NCBI RefSeq assembly: GCF_026212465.1
Contig: NC_080050.1
Span: forward strand, 5,240,084 to 5,304,083
From: Amaranthus tricolor
Taxonomy: Eukaryota > Streptophyta > Magnoliopsida > Caryophyllales > Amaranthaceae
DNA length: 64,000 nt
Direction: 5' to 3'
The notes under the pieces are model-generated. The model had not been told where the DNA came from and searched no databases. It was given only the letters and a program-made list of their open reading frames with translations. Made by a program: the position numbers and the translations under genes. Below are positions 24,373-36,716 of this stretch, one piece after another (positions within the stretch are counted from its first letter, which is position 1; the number at the start of each line of letters is the position of its first letter).

Positions 24373-25240
24373 GCGCATAAAGTAGCTCAAACTTGGCTGT
24401 TTTGCACGAAACTTGGCACCCAACACTATTTGGTATATAATATTATGTTGAACCGGTTAGAATTTAGAATCATATTCATATGCTAGAAATTACATGTTAA
24501 TTTGCGATTTTATAGGTTTTTAAGCGTTTTTGGCTCTTTTGCGCATAAAGTAGCTCAAACTTGGTTTGTTTTGCACGAAACATGGCACACAACACTATTT
24601 GGTATATACTATTGTGTTAAACTGGTTAGAATTGAAAATCATATTCATATGCTAGAGATTGCGTGTTAAGTTTCGATTTTATGGGTTTTTAAGCGTTTTT
24701 GACAATTTTGCGCATAAAGTAGCTCAAACTTGGTTTGTTTTGCATGAAACTTGGAACACAACACTATTTGGTATATAATATTTTGTTGAAGTGGTAAGAA
24801 TTAAAAATCTTATTCATATGATAAAAATCACGTGTTAATTAAGTTGAGATTTTAATATTTTTTAAGCGTTTTTGGTACTTTTGCGCATAAAGTTGCTCAT
24901 ACGTGGTTTGTTTTGTACGAAACTTGGCACACAAAACTATTTTGTATCACACAACACTATTTGGTATATATGATTGTGTTAAAGTTGTTAAAATTGAAAA
25001 TCATATTCATATGCTAGAAATTACGTGTTAAGTTGCGATTTTAAGGGTTTTTAAGCGTTTTTGGTACTTTTTCGCATAAAGTAGCTCAAACATTGTTTCT
25101 TTTGAACGAAACTTGGCACACTAAACTATTTGGTATATATTATTGTGTTGAAGTGGTTAGAATTCAAAATCATATTCATATGCTAGAAATTACGTGTTAA
25201 GTGGCGATTTTATGGGTTTTTAAGCGTTTTTGGCACTTTT
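24373..25240 (+). repeat. Block W copy 1, 5 monomers with D/E fusion
   Basis: 868 bp, order A B C, a D/E fusion, then F, whose last bases are H-like (GTTAAGTGGCG). In the fusion, D runs to TTTTGTAT and then joins E at CACACAACACTATTTGG (24941-24950). The monomer is about 187 bp instead of 169. The join is identical in the later W copies. Confidence 0.9.
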
Positions 25241-26590
25241 GCGCATAAAGTAGCTCAAACTTGGTTTGTTTTGCACGAAACTTGGCACCCAACACTATTT
25301 GGTATATAATATTATGTTGAAGCGGTTAGAATTTAGAATCATATTCATATGCTAGAAATTACATGTTAATTTGCGATTTATAGGTTTTTAATCGTTTTTG
25401 GCTCTTTTGCGCACAAAGTAGCTCAAACTTGGTTTGTTTTGCACGAAACATGTCACACAACACTATTTGGTATATACTATTGTGTTGAACTGGTTAGAAT
25501 TGAAAATCATATTCATATGCTAGAGATTGCGTGTTAAGTTTCGATTTTATGGGTTTTTAAACGTTTTTTACACTTTTGCGCATAAAGTAGCTTAAACATG
25601 GTTTGTTTTGCATGAAACTTGGAACACAACACTATTTGGTATATATTATTTTGTTGAAGTGGTAAGAATTGAAAATCATATTCTTATGCTAAAAATCACG
25701 TGTTAAGTTGAGATTTTAATATTTTTAAAGCGTTTTTGGCACTTTTGCGCATAAAGTTGCTCAAACGTGGTTTGTTTTGTACGAAACTTGGCACACAAAA
25801 CTATTTTGTATATATTATTGTGTTGAAGTGGTTAGAATTGAGAATCATATTCATATGATAGAAGTTACGTGTTAAGTTGCAATTTTATGGGCTTTTAAGT
25901 ATTTTTTGGATTTTTTCCAATAAAGTAGCTCAAACTTGGTTTGTTATGCACGAAACGTTGCACACAACACTATTTGGTATATATGATTGTGTTAAAGTTG
26001 TTAAAATTGAAAATCATATTCATATGCTAGAAATTACGTGTTAAGTTGCGATTTTAAGGGTTTTTAAGCGTTTTTGGTACTTTTGCGCATAAAGTAGCTC
26101 AAACATTGTTTCTTTTGAACGAAACTTGGCACACTAAACTATTTGGTATATATTATTGTGTTGAAGTGGTTAGAATTCAAAATCATATTCATATGGTAGA
26201 AATTACGTGTTAAGTTGCGATTTTATGGTTTTTTAAGCGTTTTTGACACTTTTGTACATAAAGTAGCTCAAACTTGGTTTGTTTCGCGCGAAACATGGCA
26301 CAAACACTATTTGGTATATATTATTGTGTTGAAGTGGTCAGAATTGAAAATCATATTCACATGCTAGAAATTACGTGTTAAGTTGCGATTTTATGGGTTT
26401 TTAAGCGTTTTTGGCACTTTTGTGCATAAAGTAGCTCAAACTTTGTTTGTTTTGCACGAAATTTTTCACACAACACTATTTGGTATATATTATTTTTTAG
26501 AAGTGGTCATCATTGAAAATCATATTCATATGATAGAAATTACGTGTTAAGTAGCGATTTTATGGGTTTTTAAGCGTTTTTGGCACTTTT
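25241..26590 (+). repeat. Block X copy 1, 8-mer
   Basis: 1350 bp, A to H. Marks: GCGATTTATAGG (one T lost) in A, GCACAAAGTAGC and ATGTCACAC in B, GCTTAAACATGG and CATATTCTTATGC in C, TTTTGTACATAAAG at the F/G border. Confidence 0.9.
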
Positions 26591-28622
26591 GCGCATAAAG
26601 TAGCTCAAACTTGGTTTGTTTTGCACGAAACTCGGCACCCAACACTATTTGGTATATAATATTATGTTGAAGTGGTTAGAATTTAGAATCATATTCATAT
26701 GCTAGAAATTACATGTTAATTTGCGATTTTATAGGTTTTTAAGCGTTTTTGGCTCTTTTGCGCATAAAGTAGCTCAAACTTGGTTTGTTTTGCACGAAAC
26801 ATGGCATACAACACTATTTGGTATATTCTATGGTGTTGAACTGGTTAGAATTGAAAATCATATTCATATGCTAGAGATTGCGTGTTAAGTTTCGATTTTA
26901 TGGGTTTTTAAGCGTTTTTGACACTTTTGCGCATAAAGTAGCTCAAACGTGGTTTGTTTTGTACGAAACTTGGCACACAAAAATATTTCGTATATATTAT
27001 TGTTTTGAAGTGGTTAGAATTGAAAATCATATTCATATGATAGAAATTACGTGTTAAGTTGCGATTTTATGGGATTTTTAAGCGTTTTTGTCACTTTTGC
27101 ACATAAAGTAGCTCAAACTTGGTTTGTTTTTCACGAATCTTGGCTCACAACACTATTTGGCATATATTATTGTGTTGAAGTGGTTAGAATCGAAAATCAT
27201 ATATTCATATGCTATAAATTACGTGTTAAGTTGCGATTTTATGGGCTTTTAAGCGTTTTTGGCACTTTTGCGCATAAAGAAGCTCAAACTTGGTTTGTTT
27301 TGCACGAAACTTGGCACACAACACTATTTGGTATATGTTATTTTGTTGAAGTGGTTAGAATTTAAAATCATATTCATATGCTAGAAATTACGTGTTAATT
27401 TGCCATTTTATAGGTTTTTTAGCGTTTTTTGGCACTTTTTGCGCATAAACTGGCTCAGACTTGGTTTGTTTTGCACAAAACTTTGCACACAACACTATTT
27501 GGTATATATTATTGTGTTGAAGTGTTTAGAATTGAAAACTATATTCATATGCTTCAAATTATGTGTTAAGTTTCAATTTTATGTGTTTTTAAGCGTTTTT
27601 GGAACTTTTGCGCATAAAGTAGAGCAAACTTGGTTTGTTTCACACCAAACTTGGAAATCAACACTATTTGGTATTTTTTATAGTGTTAAAGTGGTAAGAA
27701 TTTATAATCACATTCATATGCTAGAAATTACGTGTTAAGTTGCGATTTTATGGGTTTTTAAGCGTTTTTGGCACTTTTGCGCATAATGTAGCTCAAACTT
27801 GGTTTGTTTTGCAAGAAACTTGGCACACAACACTTTTTGGTATATATTATTTGGTTGATGTGGTAAGAATTGAAAATCATATTGATATGATAGAAATTAC
27901 GTGTGAAGTTGCGATTTTAAGGGTTTCTAAAGATTTTTTTGATTTTTTCCAATAAAGTAGCTCAAACTTGGTTTGTTATGCACGAAACGTTGCACACAAC
28001 ACTATTTGGTATATATGATTGTTTTAAAGTTGTTAAAATTGAAAATCATATTCATATGCTAGAAATTACATGTTAAGTTGCGATTTTAAGGGTTTTTAAG
28101 TGTTTTTGGTACTTTTGCGCATAAAGTAGATCAAACATTGTTTCTTTTGAACGAAACTTGGCACACTAAACTATTTGGTATTTATTATTGTGTTGAAGTG
28201 GTTAGAATTCAAAATCATATTCATATGCTAGAAATTACATGTTAAGTTGCGATTTTATGGTTTTTTAAGCGTTTTTGACACTTTTGTGCATAAAGTAGCT
28301 CAAACTTGGTTTGTTTTGCGCGAAACATGGCACAAACACTATTTGGTATATATTATTGTGTTGAAGTGGTCAGAATTGAAAATCATGTTCACATGCTAGA
28401 AATTACGTGTTAAGTTGCGATTTTATGGGTTTTTAAGCGTTTTTGGCACTTTTGTGCATAAAGTAGCTCAAACTTTGTTTGTTTTGCACGAAATTTTTCA
28501 CACAACACTATTTGGTATATATTATTTTTTAGAAGTGGTCATCATTGAAAATCATATTCATATGACAGAAATTACGTGTTAAGTAGCGATTTTATGGGTT
28601 TTTAAGCGTTTTTGGCACTTTT
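26591..28622 (+). repeat. Block Y copy 2, 12 monomers
   Basis: 2032 bp, order A B D I J K L M E F G H. The divergent set I-M is at 27099-27947. A G insertion in the D/I border (GGGATTTTTAAGCG near 27070) and GGTTTCTAAAG near 27925 are private. Stops are missing by chance over much of the I-M part, so open frames of 71-112 codons appear. Confidence 0.9.
27099..27947 (+). repeat. Divergent monomer set I-J-K-L-M, copy 2
   Basis: 849 bp, the same five types in the same order as at 21327-22175. L has lost GAATTC (GAATTTATAATC) and K has GCATAAACTGGCTCAG. The third copy is at 35259-36105. The set moves as a unit with block Y. Confidence 0.88.
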
Positions 28623-30143
28623 GCGCATAAAGTAGCTCAAACTTGGTTTGTTTTGCACGAAACTTGGCACACAACACTATTTGGTATATAATATTATGTT
28701 GAAGTGGTTAGAATTTAGAATCATATTCATATGCTAGAAATTACATGTTAATTTGCGATTTTATAGGTTTTTAAGCGTTTTTGGCTCTTTTGCGCATTAA
28801 GTAGCTCAAACTTGGTTTGTTTTGCACGAAACATGGCACACAACACTATTTGGTATATACAATTGCGTTGAACTGGTTAGAATTGAAAATCATATTCATA
28901 TGCTAGAGTTTGCGTGTTAAGTTTCGATTTTATGGGTTTTTAAGCGTTTTTGACACTTTTGCGCATAAAGTAGCACAAACTTGGTTTGTTTTGCATGAAA
29001 CTTGGAACACAACACTATTTGGTATATATTATTTTGTTGAAGTGGTAAGAATTGAAAATCATATTCATATTCTAAAAATCACGTGTTAAGTTGAGATTTT
29101 AATAGTTTTTAAGCGTTTTTGGCACTTTTGCGTATAAAGTTGTTCAAACGTGGTTTGTTTTGTACGAAACTTGGCACACAAAACTATTTTGTATATGTTA
29201 TTGTGTTGAAGTGGTTAGAATTGAAAATCATATTCATATGATAGAAGCTACGTGTTAAGTTGCGATTTTATGTGTTTTTAAGCGTTTTTGGCACTTTTGC
29301 ACATAAAGTAGGTTAAACGTGGTTTGTTTTGTACGAAACTTGTCACACAAAACTATTTGGTATATATTATTGTGTTGAAGTGGTTAGAATTGCAAATCAT
29401 ATTCATTTGATAGAAATTACGTGTTAAGTTGCGATTTTATGGGTTTTTAAGCGTTTTTGGCACTTTTGCACATAAAGTGGTTCAAACTTAGTTTCTTTTT
29501 CACGAAACCTGGGTCACAACACTATTTGGCATATATTATTGTGTTGAAGTGGTTAGAATAGAAAATCATATATTCATATGCTAGAAATTACGTGTTAAGT
29601 TGCGATTTTAAGATTTTTTAAGCGTTTTTGGTACTTTTGCGCATAAAGTAGCTCAAACATTGTTTCTTTTGAACGAAACTTGGCACACTAAACTATTTGG
29701 TATATATTATTGTGTTGAACTTGTTAGAATTCAAAATCATATTCATATGCTAGAATTTACGTGTTAAGTTGCGATTTTATGGTTTTTTAAGTGTTTTTGA
29801 CACTTTTGTGCATAAAGTAGCTCAAACTTGGTTTGTTTCGCGCGAAACATGGCACAAACACTATTTGGTATATATTATTCTGTTGAAGTGGTCAGAATTG
29901 AAAATCATATTCACATGATAGAAATTACGTGTTAAGTTGCGATTTTATGGATTTTTAAGCGTTTTTGGCACTTTTGTGCATAAAGTAGCTCAAACTTTGT
30001 TTATTTTGCACGAAATTTTTCACACAACACTATTTGGTATATATTATTTTTTAGAAGTGGTTATCATTGAAAATCATATTCATATGATAGAAATTACGTG
30101 TTAAGTTGCGATTTTATGGGTTTTTAAGCGTTTTTGGCACTGT
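28623..30143 (+). repeat. Block Z copy 2, 9 monomers
   Basis: 1521 bp, order A B C D D2 I' F G H, offset 5772 from copy 1. Here C reads CTATTTGGTATATATT, unlike the GCTATA of copy 1, and I' reads GTGGTTCAAACTTAG. Confidence 0.9.
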
Positions 30144-31011
30144 TGCGTATAAAGTAGCTCAAACTTGGCTGTTTTGCACGAAACTTGGCACCCAACACTA
30201 TTTGGTATATAATATTATGTTGAACCGGTTAGAATTTAGAATCATATTCATAAGCTAGAAATTACATGTTAATTTGCGATTTTATAGGTTTTTAAGCGTT
30301 TTTGGCTCTTTTGCGCATAAAGTAGCTCAAACTTGGTTTGTTTTGCACGAAACATGGCACACAACACTATTTGGTATATACTATTGTGTTAAACTGGTTA
30401 GAATTGAAAATCATATTCATATGCTAGAGATTGCGTGTTAAGTTTCGATTTTATGGGTTTTTAAGCGTTTTTGACAATTTTGCGCATAAAGTAGCACAAA
30501 CTTGGTTTGTTTTGCATCAAACTTGGAACACAACACTATTTGGTATATATTATTTTGTTGAAGTGGTAAGAATTAAAAATCTTATTCATATGATAAAAAT
30601 CACTTGTTAATTAAGTTGAGATTTAATATTTTTTAAGCGTTTTTGGTACTTTTGCGCATAAAGTTGCTCATACGTGGTTTGTTTTGTACGAAACTTGGCA
30701 CACAAAACTATTTTGTATCACACAACACTATTTGGTATATATGATTGTGTTAAAGTTGTTAAAATTGAAAATCATATTCATATGCTAGAAATTACGTGTT
30801 AAGTTGCGATTTTAAGGGTTTTTAAGCGTTTTTGGTACTTTTTCGCATAAAGTAGCTCAAACATTGTTTCTTTTGAACGAAACTTGGCACACTAAACTAT
30901 TTGGTATATATTATTGTGTTGAAGTGGTTAGAATTCAAATTCATATTCATATGCTAGAAATTACGTGTTAAGTAGCGATTTTATGGGTTTTTAAGCGTTT
31001 TTGGCACTTTT
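30144..31011 (+). repeat. Block W copy 2, 5 monomers with D/E fusion
   Basis: 868 bp, offset 5771 from copy 1, with the same fusion TTTTGTAT/CACACAAC at 30711-30721. Private marks are GCGTATAAAGTAGC at the opening and TGCATCAAACTTGG in C. Confidence 0.9.
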
Positions 31012-32532
31012 GCGCATAAAGTAGCTCAAACTTGGTTTGTTTTGCACGAAACTTGGCACCCAACACTATTTGGTATATAATATTATGTTGAAGCGGTTAG
31101 AATTTAGAATCATATTCATATGCTAGAAATTACATGTTAATTTGCGATTTATAGGTTTTTAAGCGTTTTTGGCTCTTTTGCGCACAAAGTAGCTCAAACT
31201 TGGTTTGTTTTGCACGAAACATGTCACACAACACTATTTGGTATATACTATTGTGTTGAACTGGTTAGAATTGAAAATCATATTCATATGCTAGAGATTG
31301 CGTGTTAAGTTTCGATTTTATGGGTTTTTAAACGTTTTTTACACTTTTGCGCATAAAGTAGCTTAAACATGGTTTGTTTTGCATGAAACTTGGAACACAA
31401 CACTATTTGCTATATATTATTTTGTTGAAGTGGTAAGAATTGAAAATCATATTCATATTCTAAAAATCACGTGTTAAGTTGAGATTTTAATAGTTTTTAA
31501 GCGTTTTTGGCACTTTTGCGTATAAAGTTGCTCAAACGTGGTTTGTTTTGTACGAAACTTGGCACACAAAACTATTTTGTATATGTTATTGTGTTGAAGT
31601 GGTTAGAATTGAAAATCATATTCATATGATAGAAGCTACGTGTTAAGTTGCGATTTTATGTGTTTTTAAGCGTTTTTGGCACTTTTGCACATAAAGTAGG
31701 TTAAACGTGGTTTGTTTTGTACGAAACTTGTCACACAAAACTATTTGGTATATATTATTGTGTTGAAGTGGTTAGAATTGCAAATCATATTCATTTGATA
31801 GAAATTACGTGTTAAGTTGCGATTTTATGGGTTTTTAAGCGTTTTTGGCACTTTTGCACATAAAGTAGTTCAAACTTAGTTTCTTTTTCACGAAACCTGG
31901 GTCACAACACTATTTGGCATATATTATTGTGTTGAAGTGGTTAGAATAGAAAATCATATATTCATATGCTAGAAATTACGTGTTAAGTTGCGATTTTAAG
32001 ATTTTTTAAGCGTTTTTGGTACTTTTGCGCATAAAGTAGCTCAAACATTGTTTCTTTTGAACGAAACATGGCACACTAAACTATTTGGTATATATTATTG
32101 TGTTGAAGTTGTTAGAATTCAAAATCATATTCATATGCTAGAATTTACGTGTTAAGTTGCGATTTTATGGTTTTTTAAGTGTTTTTGACACTTTTGTGCA
32201 TAAAGTAGCTCAAACTTGGTTTGTTTCGCGCGAAACATGGCACAAACACTATTTGGTATATATTATTCTGTTGAAGTGGTCAGAATTGAAAATCATATTC
32301 ACATGCTAGAAATTACGTGTTAAGTTGCGATTTTATGGATTTTTAAGCGTTTTTGGCACTTTTGTGCATAAAGTAGCTCAAACTTTGTTTATTTTGCACG
32401 AAATTTTTCACACAACACTATTTGGTATATATTATTTTTTAGAAGTGGTTATCATTGAAAATCATATTCATATGATAGAAATTACGTGTTAAGTTGCGAT
32501 TTTATGGGTTTTTAAGCGTTTTTGGCACTGTT
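31012..32532 (+). repeat. Block Z', X-to-Z hybrid, 9 monomers
   Basis: 1521 bp. A and B carry the block X marks (GCGATTTATAGG, GCACAAAGTAGC, ATGTCACAC), and C begins with the X mark GCTTAAACATGG at 31361. From CTATTTGCTATATATT (31401-31416) onward everything matches block Z copy 1 at an offset of exactly 8160. The switch therefore lies in 31371-31409. Confidence 0.9.
31371..31409 (+). other. Recombination breakpoint interval, 8160-bp jump
   Basis: Left of this interval the sequence follows block X. Right of it the sequence follows block Z copy 1. Within it the two parents are identical, so the exchange point cannot be placed more finely. It lies inside a type C monomer and in register, so no monomer is broken. 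This fits unequal homologous exchange rather than end joining. Confidence 0.85.
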
Positions 32533-33400
32533 GCGCATAAAGTAGCTCAAACTTGGCTGTTTTGCACGAAACTTGGCACCCAACACTATTTGGTATATAA
32601 TATTATGTTGAACCGGTTAGAATTTAGAATCATATTCATATGCTAGAAATTACATGTTAATTTGCGATTTTATAGGTTTTTAAGCGTTTTTGGCTCTTTT
32701 GCGCATAAAGTAGCTCAAACTTGGTTTGTTTTGCACGAAACATGGCACACAACACTATTTGGTATATACTATTGTGTTAAACTGGTTAGAATTGAAAATC
32801 ATATTCATATGCTAGAGATTGCGTGTTAAGTTTCGATTTTATGGGTTTTTAAGCGTTTTTGACAATTTTGCGCATAAAGTAGCTCAAACTTGGTTTGTTT
32901 TGCATGAAACTTGGAACACAACACTATTTGGTATATAATATTTTGTTGAAGTGGTAAGAATTAAAAATCTTATTCATATGATAAAAATCACGTGTTAATT
33001 AAGTTGAGATTTTAATATTTTTTAAGCGTTTTTGGTACTTTTGCGCATAAAGTTGCTCATACGTGGTTTGTTTTGTACGAAACTTGGCACACAAAACTAT
33101 TTTGTATCACACAACACTATTTGGTATATATGATTGTGTTAAAGTTGTTAAAATTGAAAATCATATTCATATGCTAGAAATTACGTGTTAAGTTGCGATT
33201 TTAAGGGTTTTTAAGCGTTTTTGGTACTTTTTCGCATAAAGTAGCTCAAACATTGTTTCTTTTGAACGAAACTTGGCACACTAAACTATTTGGTATATAT
33301 TATTGTGTTGAAGTGGTTAGAATTCAAAATCATATTCATATGCTAGAAATTACGTGTTAAGTAGCGATTTTATGGGTTTTTAAGCGTTTTTGGCACTTTT
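32533..33400 (+). repeat. Block W copy 3, 5 monomers with D/E fusion
   Basis: 868 bp, exactly 8160 after copy 1, with the fusion at 33101-33110. By eye nearly every private variant of copy 1 is shared, including TATATAATATTTTG in C. The clear exception is its end, GTTAAGTAGCG where copy 1 has GTGGCG. Confidence 0.9.
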
Positions 33401-34751
33401 GCGCATAAAGTAGCTCAAACTTGGTTTGTTTTGCACGAAACTTGGCACCCAACACTATTTGGTATATAATATTATGTTGAAGCGGTTAGAATTTAGAATC
33501 ATATTCATATGCTAGAAATTACATGTTAATTTGCGATTTATAGGTTTTTAATCGTTTTTGGCTCTTTTGCGCACAAAGTAGCTCAAACTTGGTTTGTTTT
33601 GCACGAAACATGTCACACAACACTATTTGGTATATACTATTGTGTTGAACTGGTTAGAATTGAAAATCATATTCATATGCTAGAGATTGCGTGTTAAGTT
33701 TCGATTTTATGGGTTTTTAAACGTTTTTTACACTTTTGCGCATAAAGTAGCTTAAACATGGTTTGTTTTGCATGAAACTTGGAACACAACACTATTTGGT
33801 ATATATTATTTTGTTGAAGTGGTAAGAATTGAAAATCATATTCTTATGCTAAAAATCACGTGTTAAGTTGAGATTTTAATATTTTTAAAGCGTTTTTGGC
33901 ACTTTTGCGCATAAAGTTGCTCAAACGTGGTTTGTTTTGTACGAAACTTGGCACACAAAACTATTTTGTATATATTATTGTGTTGAAGTGGTTAGAATTG
34001 AGAATCATATTCATATGATAGAAGTTACGTGTTAAGTTGCGATTTTATGGGCTTTTAAGTATTTTTTGGATTTTTTCCAATAAAGTAGCTCAAACTTGGT
34101 TTGTTATGCACGAAACGTTGCACACAACACTATTTGGTATATATGATTGTGTTAAAGTTGTTAAAATTGAAAATCATATTCATATGCTAGAAATTACGTG
34201 TTAAGTTGCGATTTTAAGGGTTTTTAAGCGTTTTTGGTACTTTTGCGCATAAAGTAGCTCAAACATTGTTTCTTTTGAACGAAACTTGGCACACTAAACT
34301 ATTTGGTATATATTATTGTGTTGAAGTGGTTAGAATTCAAAATCATATTCATATGGTAGAAATTACGTGTTAAGTTGCGATTTTATGGTTTTTTAAGCGT
34401 TTTTGACACTTTTGTACATAAAGTAGCTCAAACTTGGTTTGTTTCGCGCGAAACATGGCACAAACACTATTTGGTATATATTATTGTGTTGAAGTGGTCA
34501 GAATTGAAAATCATATTCACATGCTAGAAATTACGTGTTAAGTTGCGATTTTATGGGTTTTTAAGCGTTTTTGGCACTTTTGTGCATAAAGTAGCTCAAA
34601 CTTTGTTTGTTTTGCACGAAATTTTTCACACAACACTATTTGGTATAAATTATTTTTTAGAAGTGGTCATCATTGAAAATCATATTCATATGATAGAAAT
34701 TACGTGTTAAGTAGCGATTTTATGGGTTTTTAAGCGTTTTTGGCACTTTTT
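33401..34751 (+). repeat. Block X copy 2, 8-mer
   Basis: 1351 bp, offset 8160-8161 from copy 1, A to H with the same marks. Private differences include TTTGGTATAAATTATT in H near 34640 and one extra T just before the next unit. Confidence 0.9.
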
Positions 34752-36599
34752 GCGCATAAAGTAGCTCAAACTTGGTTTGTTTTGCACGAAACTCGGCACC
34801 CAACACTATTTGGTATATAATATTATGTTGAAGTGGTTAGAATTTAGAATCATATTCATATGCTAGAAATTACATGTTAATTTGCGATTTTATAGGTTTT
34901 TAAGCGTTTTTGGCTCTTTTGCGCATAAAGTAGCTCAAACTTGGTTTGTTTTGCACGAAACATGGCACACAACACTATTTGGTATATTCTATGGTGTTGA
35001 ACTGGTTAGAATTGAAAATCATATTCATATGCTAGAGATTGCGTGTTAAGTTTCGATTTTATGGGTTTTTAAGCGTTTTTGACACTTTTGCGCATAAAGT
35101 AGCTCAAACGTGGTTTGTTTTGTACGAAACTTGGCACACAAAAATATTTCGTATATATTATTGTTTTGAAGTGGTTAGAATTGAAAATCATATTCATATG
35201 ATAGAAATTACGTGTTAAGTTGCGATTTTATGGGTTTTTAAGCGTTTTTGTCACTTTTGCACATAAAGTAGCTCAAACTTGGTTTGTTTTTCACGAATCT
35301 TGGCTCACAACACTATTTGGCATATATTATTGTGTTGAAGTGGTTAGAATAGAAAATCATATATTCATATGCTAGAAATTACGTGTTAAGTTGCGATTTT
35401 ATGGGCTTTTAAGCGTTTTTGGCACTTTTGAGCATAAAGAAGCTCAAACTTGGTTTGTTTTGCGCGAAACTTGGCACACAACACTATTTGGTACATGTTA
35501 TTTTGTTGAAGTGGTTAGAATTTAAAATCATATTCATATGCTAGAAATTACGTGTTAATTTGCGATTTTATAGGTTTTTAAGCGTTTTTGGCACTTTTTG
35601 CGCATAAACTAGCTCAGACTTGGTTTGTTTTGCACAAAACTTTGCACACAACACTATTTGGTATATATTATTGTGTTGAAGTGTTTAGAATTGAAACTAT
35701 ATTCATATGCTTCAAATTATGTGTTAAGTTTCAATTTTATGTGTTTTTAAGCGTTTTTGGAACTTTTGCGCATAAAGTAGAGCAAACTTGGTTTGTTTCA
35801 CACCAAACTTGGAAATCAACACTATTTGGTATTTTTTATAGTGTTAAAGTGGTAAGAATTCATAATCACATTCATATGCTAGAAATTACGTGTTAAGTTG
35901 CGATTTTATGGGTTTTTAAGCGTTTTTGGCACTTTTGCGCATAATGTAGCTCAAACTTGGTTTGTTTTGCAAGAAACTTGGCACACAACACTTTTTGGTA
36001 TATATTATTTGGTTGATGTGGTAAGAATTGAAAATCATATTGATATGATAGAAATTACGTGTTAAGTTGCGATTTTAAGGGTTTTTAAAGATTTTTTTGA
36101 TTTTTTCCAATAAAGTAGCTCAAACATGGTTTGTTATGCACGAAACGTTGCACACAACACTATTTGGTATATATGATTGTTTTAAAGTTGTTAAAATTGA
36201 AAATCATATTCATATGCTAGAAATTACATGTTAAGTTGCGATTTTAAGGGTTTTTAAGCGTTTTTGGTACTTTTGCGCATAAAGTAGCTCAAACATTGTT
36301 TCTTTTGAACGAAACTTGGCACACTAAACTATTTGGTATATATTATTGTGTTGAAGTGGTTAGAATTCAAAATCATATTCATATGGTAGAAATTACGTGT
36401 TAAGTTGCGATTTTATGGTTTTTTAAGCGTTTTTGACACTTTTGTACATAAAGTAGCTCAAACTTGGTTTGTTTCGCGCGAAACATGGCACAAACACTAT
36501 TTGGTATATATTATTGTGTTGAAGTGGTCAGAATTGAAAATCATATTCACATGCTAGAAATTACGTGTTAAGTTGCGATTTTATGGGTTTTTAAGCGTT
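34752..36599 (+). repeat. Block Y copy 3, cut by the gap
   Basis: Order A B D I J K L M E F G, with the terminal H missing because the sequence enters the N gap at 36600. The set I-M is at 35259-36105. J has TTGCGCGAAACTTGG and GGTACATGTT, and K has lost two bases near 35694. Confidence 0.88.
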
Positions 36600-36699
36600 N
36601 NNNNNNNNNNNNNNNNNNNNNNNNNNNNNNNNNNNNNNNNNNNNNNNNNNNNNNNNNNNNNNNNNNNNNNNNNNNNNNNNNNNNNNNNNNNNNNNNNNN
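36600..36699. other. Assembly gap, 100 N
   Basis: Exactly 100 N. This round number is the usual placeholder for a gap of unknown length in a scaffold, so the true distance is not known. The left contig stops at the end of a type G monomer, just where type H would begin. The right contig starts inside a monomer in the opposite orientation and of a different HOR class, so the order and orientation of the two sides rest on scaffolding, not on sequence. Confidence 0.98.
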
Positions 36700-36716
36700 A
36701 TAGTGTTGTGTGCAAT
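36700..36716 (-). repeat. Partial monomer at right edge of gap
   Basis: The right contig begins inside ATAGTGTTGTGTGCAAT, the segment just before the GTTTCGTGC anchor. The sequence is normal satellite, so the gap interrupts the array and does not mark its end. Confidence 0.85.

Larger units (their letters stand above)
1..36599 (+). repeat. Left satellite array, ~169-bp monomers, forward orientation
   Basis: The anchor GCGCATAAAGTAGCTCAAAC and its variants recur every 166-173 bases across the whole stretch, about 214 times. Each monomer also carries CACTATTTGGTATAT, a CATATG core and a T-rich end leading into AAGCGTTTTT. The sequence is strongly AT-rich. No unique sequence, transposon or gene interrupts it. 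Monomers differ by type in a fixed order, so the array is organised in higher-order repeats rather than as random copies. The monomer length is in the nucleosomal range typical of centromeric satellites; a centromeric role is inferred, not shown. The + strand is an arbitrary reading direction. Confidence 0.97.

Noticed and set aside
27400..27738. Longest open frame, 112 codons, + strand, in block Y
   Set aside because: It lies fully inside divergent satellite monomers J-L, crosses monomer borders out of register and is equivalent to frames at 21694-21966 and 35588-35896 that differ in length through single-base changes. No start context, domain or codon pattern supports a gene.
1..36599. TATA-box promoters (GGTATATATTATT in each monomer)
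   Set aside because: An AT-rich motif present in nearly all copies with no associated transcript unit. It follows from base composition and monomer homology.
36600..36699. Inverted-repeat mobile element centred on the gap
   Set aside because: The two sides are opposite in orientation but are different HOR classes and not mirror copies, so they do not form terminal inverted repeats.
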